Positions 16,343 through 18,491 of a stretch of 18,491 nucleotides of DNA are shown piece by piece. Both the position numbers and the translations under genes were made by a program. Every line of letters starts with the position of its first letter. The first letter of the stretch is position 1. The DNA comes from Eggerthellaceae bacterium (GTDB lineage Bacteria > Actinomycetota > Coriobacteriia > Coriobacteriales > Eggerthellaceae): positions 1 through 18,491 of the forward strand of contig CAAEDC010000102.1 in the NCBI GenBank assembly GCA_900754495.1. The letters run 5' to 3'. The notes under the pieces were generated by a model, which was not told the DNA's origin, made no database searches, and saw nothing but the letters and a program-made list of their open reading frames with translations.

Positions 16343-18253
16343 GTGGGATCTTTGGGCATCACGAAAGAGCAGAAACGCATGGTGATCGTGCTGCTGGCGG
16401 GCGCGGTGCTGGTGGTTTTGAACCAGACGCTGCTCTCGCCGGCGCTGCCGTCGATCATGCAGCACATGAGCGTCGACGAGACCACGGTGCAGTGGCTCAC
16501 GTCGGCGTATGCGCTCACCGAGGCGGTCGTGATTCCCTTGGCGGCGTGGTTCATGGGGCGCTTCTCCACACGCCGGCTGTTTTTGGGTTGCATGTCGCTG
16601 TTCGCGGCGGGCAGCCTGGTCGCCGCCATCGCACCTGCGTTCGCGGTGCTCTTGGTCGGCCGCGTGATGCAGGCGATGTCGACCGGCGTCATGATGGTGA
16701 TGGTGATGTCGCTGATCCTGCTGACCTTCCCCCGCGAGAGCCGCGGCGCGGCGATGGGCCTGGTGGGTCTGGTGATCGCGTTCGCGCCCGCTATCGGCCC
16801 GACGGCTGGCGGTCTGCTGGTGGACGTTGTGGGCTGGCGCGCGCTGTTCGGCGTGGTCGTGGTGGTTTCGGTGGTGGTCATCGTGCTCGCGCAGCGCACG
16901 CTCATCAACCATGAGGGCTTCCCGCGCACGTCGATGGATCCGCTGTCGGTGATCCTGTCGACGCTGGGCCTGGTGCCGCTGCTGTACGGGCTGTCCTCGT
17001 TCGCCTCCTCCGACAACGTGGCGCTGTGCGCGGGGATGATGGTCGTCGGCCTGGTGCTGGTGGGCCTGTTCGCCTGGCGTCAGTTCAAGCTCGACGAGCC
17101 GATGCTGCGCCTCGAGGTGCTCAAAAGCCGCCGCTACCGCACCGGCTTCATCGTCGTGGGCATCCTGCAGGCCGTCCTCATCGGCCTGAGCGTCCTCATG
17201 CCCCTGTACGTGCAGAACGTCCTGGGCTTCTCGGCGACGATCAGCGGTCTGGCGACGCTTCCCGGCGCCGTCCTGGGCGCGGCGATGGGCCTGTTCGCCG
17301 GCCGCGTGTTCGACAAGTCGGGCGTGCGCGGCATCGCGATCGCCGGCGCCATCGTGCTGACGGCGGGCAGCGTCGGGATGTTCTTCCTCGGCGCGGGCTC
17401 ATCCATCATCTTCTTCATCGTCGCCTACGTGGCGGTGAGCATGGGCCTGCAGATGCTCACGACGCCCGTCAACACCTGGGGCGTCAACTCGCTCGACAAC
17501 GAGCTCGTGCAGCACGCCACCGCCGTCTCCAACACGATGAACCAGGTGGGTGGCTCGTTGGGCACCGCGCTCATCATGTCGTTCGGCGCCATCGGCCTGT
17601 CGATGGCCGCGCCGGGCGCGTCTCCGGTCGAGCAGCTGGCGACGAGCTACCATCTGTCCTTCACGGCGGTGCTTGCGCTGGCTCTGATCGTATTGGTGCT
17701 GGTGGCGCTGTGCGTGCGCAACCGCAAGGACGACAAGGATCCCGTGCGCGGCTCTTCCACCACGGTGGATCCTGCCGGTGTGCGGCACACCGTCGCCGAG
17801 GTGATGGATGCCCATCCGCTGACCATCCCCGCAAGCGCCCATATGGGCGAGGCGGCGCGCGCGCTGGCTGCTTCGGGGGCGAGCGGCGCGATCGTGGTGG
17901 GATCCGACGGATCGGTCGAGGGCTTCCTGTCCAACGGCGACGTGCTGCGCTACTTCGGCGATGAGATGCAGGCCGTCACGGGATCGACCGGTTTCCTGGT
18001 GCTGCGCCAGCTGGACGACGAGAACGTGTACGAGCGCGTCAAACACCTCAACGACATCAACGTCGGCCAGATGGCCACCAAGCAGGTCGTGAGCGTGGGG
18101 CCGGACGTGTCGTTCGAGGAGGCCTGCCATGTGCTCGCGGACAAGCGCCTCAAGGAGCTGCCCGTCGTCGAAGACGGCAAGCTGATCGGCGCGCTGCATC
18201 GCAGCGACCTCATGCGCGCGATCGCCTCGATGCTCGAGGACGCCGAGCGGTAG
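16343..18253 (+). CDS. MFS (DHA2/EmrB-QacA type) efflux protein with C-terminal CBS pair
   Basis: Predicted proton-driven drug or solute exporter in the cytoplasmic membrane. Of 636 residues, about 1-460 form the multi-span core of the 14-helix DHA2 family. WLTSAYALTEAVVIP lies in the early helices, a motif A-like MGRFSTRRLF follows, and motif C reads GLVIAFAPAIGPTAGG from Gly142. A hydrophilic linker leads to two CBS motifs, about 480-545 (EVMDAHPLTIPASAHMGEA) and 573-628 (MATKQVVSVGPDVSFEEA, KELPVV). CBS pairs usually bind adenosine nucleotides, so activity may respond to energy state; this is inference. I choose GTG 16343 because AAAGGGAGG (16330-16338) lies four bases upstream. The frame is open back to a TTG at 16220 inside the operator, which is unlikely as a start. 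Divergent marR points to drug-induced expression. Confidence 0.88.
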   Translation: MGSLGITKEQKRMVIVLLAGAVLVVLNQTLLSPALPSIMQHMSVDETTVQWLTSAYALTEAVVIPLAAWFMGRFSTRRLFLGCMSLFAAGSLVAAIAPAFAVLLVGRVMQAMSTGVMMVMVMSLILLTFPRESRGAAMGLVGLVIAFAPAIGPTAGGLLVDVVGWRALFGVVVVVSVVVIVLAQRTLINHEGFPRTSMDPLSVILSTLGLVPLLYGLSSFASSDNVALCAGMMVVGLVLVGLFAWRQFKLDEPMLRLEVLKSRRYRTGFIVVGILQAVLIGLSVLMPLYVQNVLGFSATISGLATLPGAVLGAAMGLFAGRVFDKSGVRGIAIAGAIVLTAGSVGMFFLGAGSSIIFFIVAYVAVSMGLQMLTTPVNTWGVNSLDNELVQHATAVSNTMNQVGGSLGTALIMSFGAIGLSMAAPGASPVEQLATSYHLSFTAVLALALIVLVLVALCVRNRKDDKDPVRGSSTTVDPAGVRHTVAEVMDAHPLTIPASAHMGEAARALAASGASGAIVVGSDGSVEGFLSNGDVLRYFGDEMQAVTGSTGFLVLRQLDDENVYERVKHLNDINVGQMATKQVVSVGPDVSFEEACHVLADKRLKELPVVEDGKLIGALHRSDLMRAIASMLEDAER

Positions 18254-18294
18254 GGGCGGGCGGTTCTTCTTTCCCCACTGCGTTTCGTCGGATT

Positions 18295-18340
18295 GCAACC
18301 GCGCCTTCCGCGGATCATGCGGAAGGCGCGGTTGCTTTTT
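18295..18340 (+). terminator. Intrinsic terminator of the MFS-CBS gene
   Basis: A 17-bp perfect stem, GCAACCGCGCCTTCCGC (18295-18311) with its complement at 18319-18335, has a seven-base loop and is followed by TTTTT. It starts 42 bases after the stop codon. Confidence 0.95.
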
Positions 18341-18401
18341 CGCAAGCCGATTGTTGCCTGATCGTGAAGCGGGCGTCGTGATCCGGCGGGCGCGTGCCGG
18401 G

Positions 18402-18424
18402 TATAATCGGGAAAACGTTTCCCG
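18402..18424 (+). promoter_or_regulatory. -10 box and adjacent palindrome before the last gene
   Basis: TATAAT (18402-18407) is a perfect -10 box with only a weak -35 candidate (TGATCC, 18379-18384). Directly after it, CGGGAAA (18408-18414) and TTTCCCG (18418-18424) form an inverted repeat over ACG, covering the expected start point. The inner AAACGTTT has the centre typical of LacI-family operators. It could be a repressor site or a short leader hairpin reaching the ribosome site. Confidence 0.5.
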
Positions 18425-18439
18425 AAGGAGGGCTTCGCC

Positions 18440-18491
18440 ATGGCCGACGGTTCCCGCGACGATTACTTCCATATGCCGATTGATGCCGACG
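18440..18491 (+). CDS. 5' end of an unidentified protein (partial)
   Basis: ATG at 18440 is preceded by GAAGGAGGG (18424-18432) at seven bases, a near-ideal ribosome site, and lies 33 bases after a TATAAT. The first 17 codons read MADGSRDDYFHMPIDAD, hydrophilic and acidic, so the product is probably cytosolic. The rest lies beyond the window and the family cannot be told. Confidence 0.75.
   Translation, partial: MADGSRDDYFHMPIDAD

Overview
The window is GC-rich (roughly two-thirds G+C by eye) chromosomal bacterial DNA with compact, independently transcribed genes, strong Shine-Dalgarno sequences and clear intrinsic terminators. The gene set suggests an actinobacterium, most likely class Coriobacteriia: a coiled-coil NlpC/P60 hydrolase, MurJ with a hydrophilic N-terminal tail, a DUF1846 protein, an MscL ending in a zinc ribbon, and a sortase-anchored pilin-like surface protein. 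This placement rests on family knowledge and was not tested by a search.

Layout. 1-89 is the 3' tail of an unidentified gene, closed by a perfect terminator. 375-1493 (+) encodes a secreted NlpC/P60 peptidoglycan hydrolase behind a 20-bp perfect palindrome, with two tandem terminator-like hairpins after it. 1692-2465 (+) is a type I methionine aminopeptidase, convergent with 2517-4424 (-), the lipid II flippase MurJ. Divergent from murJ is nadK (4495-5391, +). A 551-bp gene-free stretch (5392-5942) follows; it holds four copies of an exact-period 31-bp tandem repeat and other inverted repeats. On the minus strand come a DUF1846 protein (5943-7421), a 1518-residue LPXTG-like surface protein (7558-12114), a CorA-type metal channel (12262-13200) and an 88-residue acidic protein (13298-13564). 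mscL is at 13907-14398 (+) with a strong terminator.

14472-15120 has no convincing gene but is rich in inverted repeats, including a 17-bp perfect pair 113 bp apart. 15121-15697 looks like decay: a phosphotransferase lacking its N-terminal half (-) lies head to head with the 3' end of an unidentified plus-strand gene, as one deletion would leave them. A MarR regulator (15728-16201, -) is divergent from an MFS drug-efflux protein with a C-terminal CBS pair (16343-18253, +). Two TTGAC-N4-GTCAA operators sit between them, nested in one larger inverted repeat. A 17-bp-stem terminator and the first 17 codons of another gene end the window.

How the genes relate. Several concern the envelope: a peptidoglycan hydrolase, lipid II flipping, a wall-anchored surface protein, a mechanosensitive channel, a metal channel and a drug exporter. 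Most have their own promoter and terminator, so this is a neighbourhood and not one operon. The only tight regulatory unit visible is marR/MFS-CBS. I found no CRISPR array, phage module, transposase or complete defence system. The best candidates for something undescribed are the 31-bp repeat array, the structured region at 14686-14985, and the MFS-CBS and MscL-zinc-ribbon architectures.
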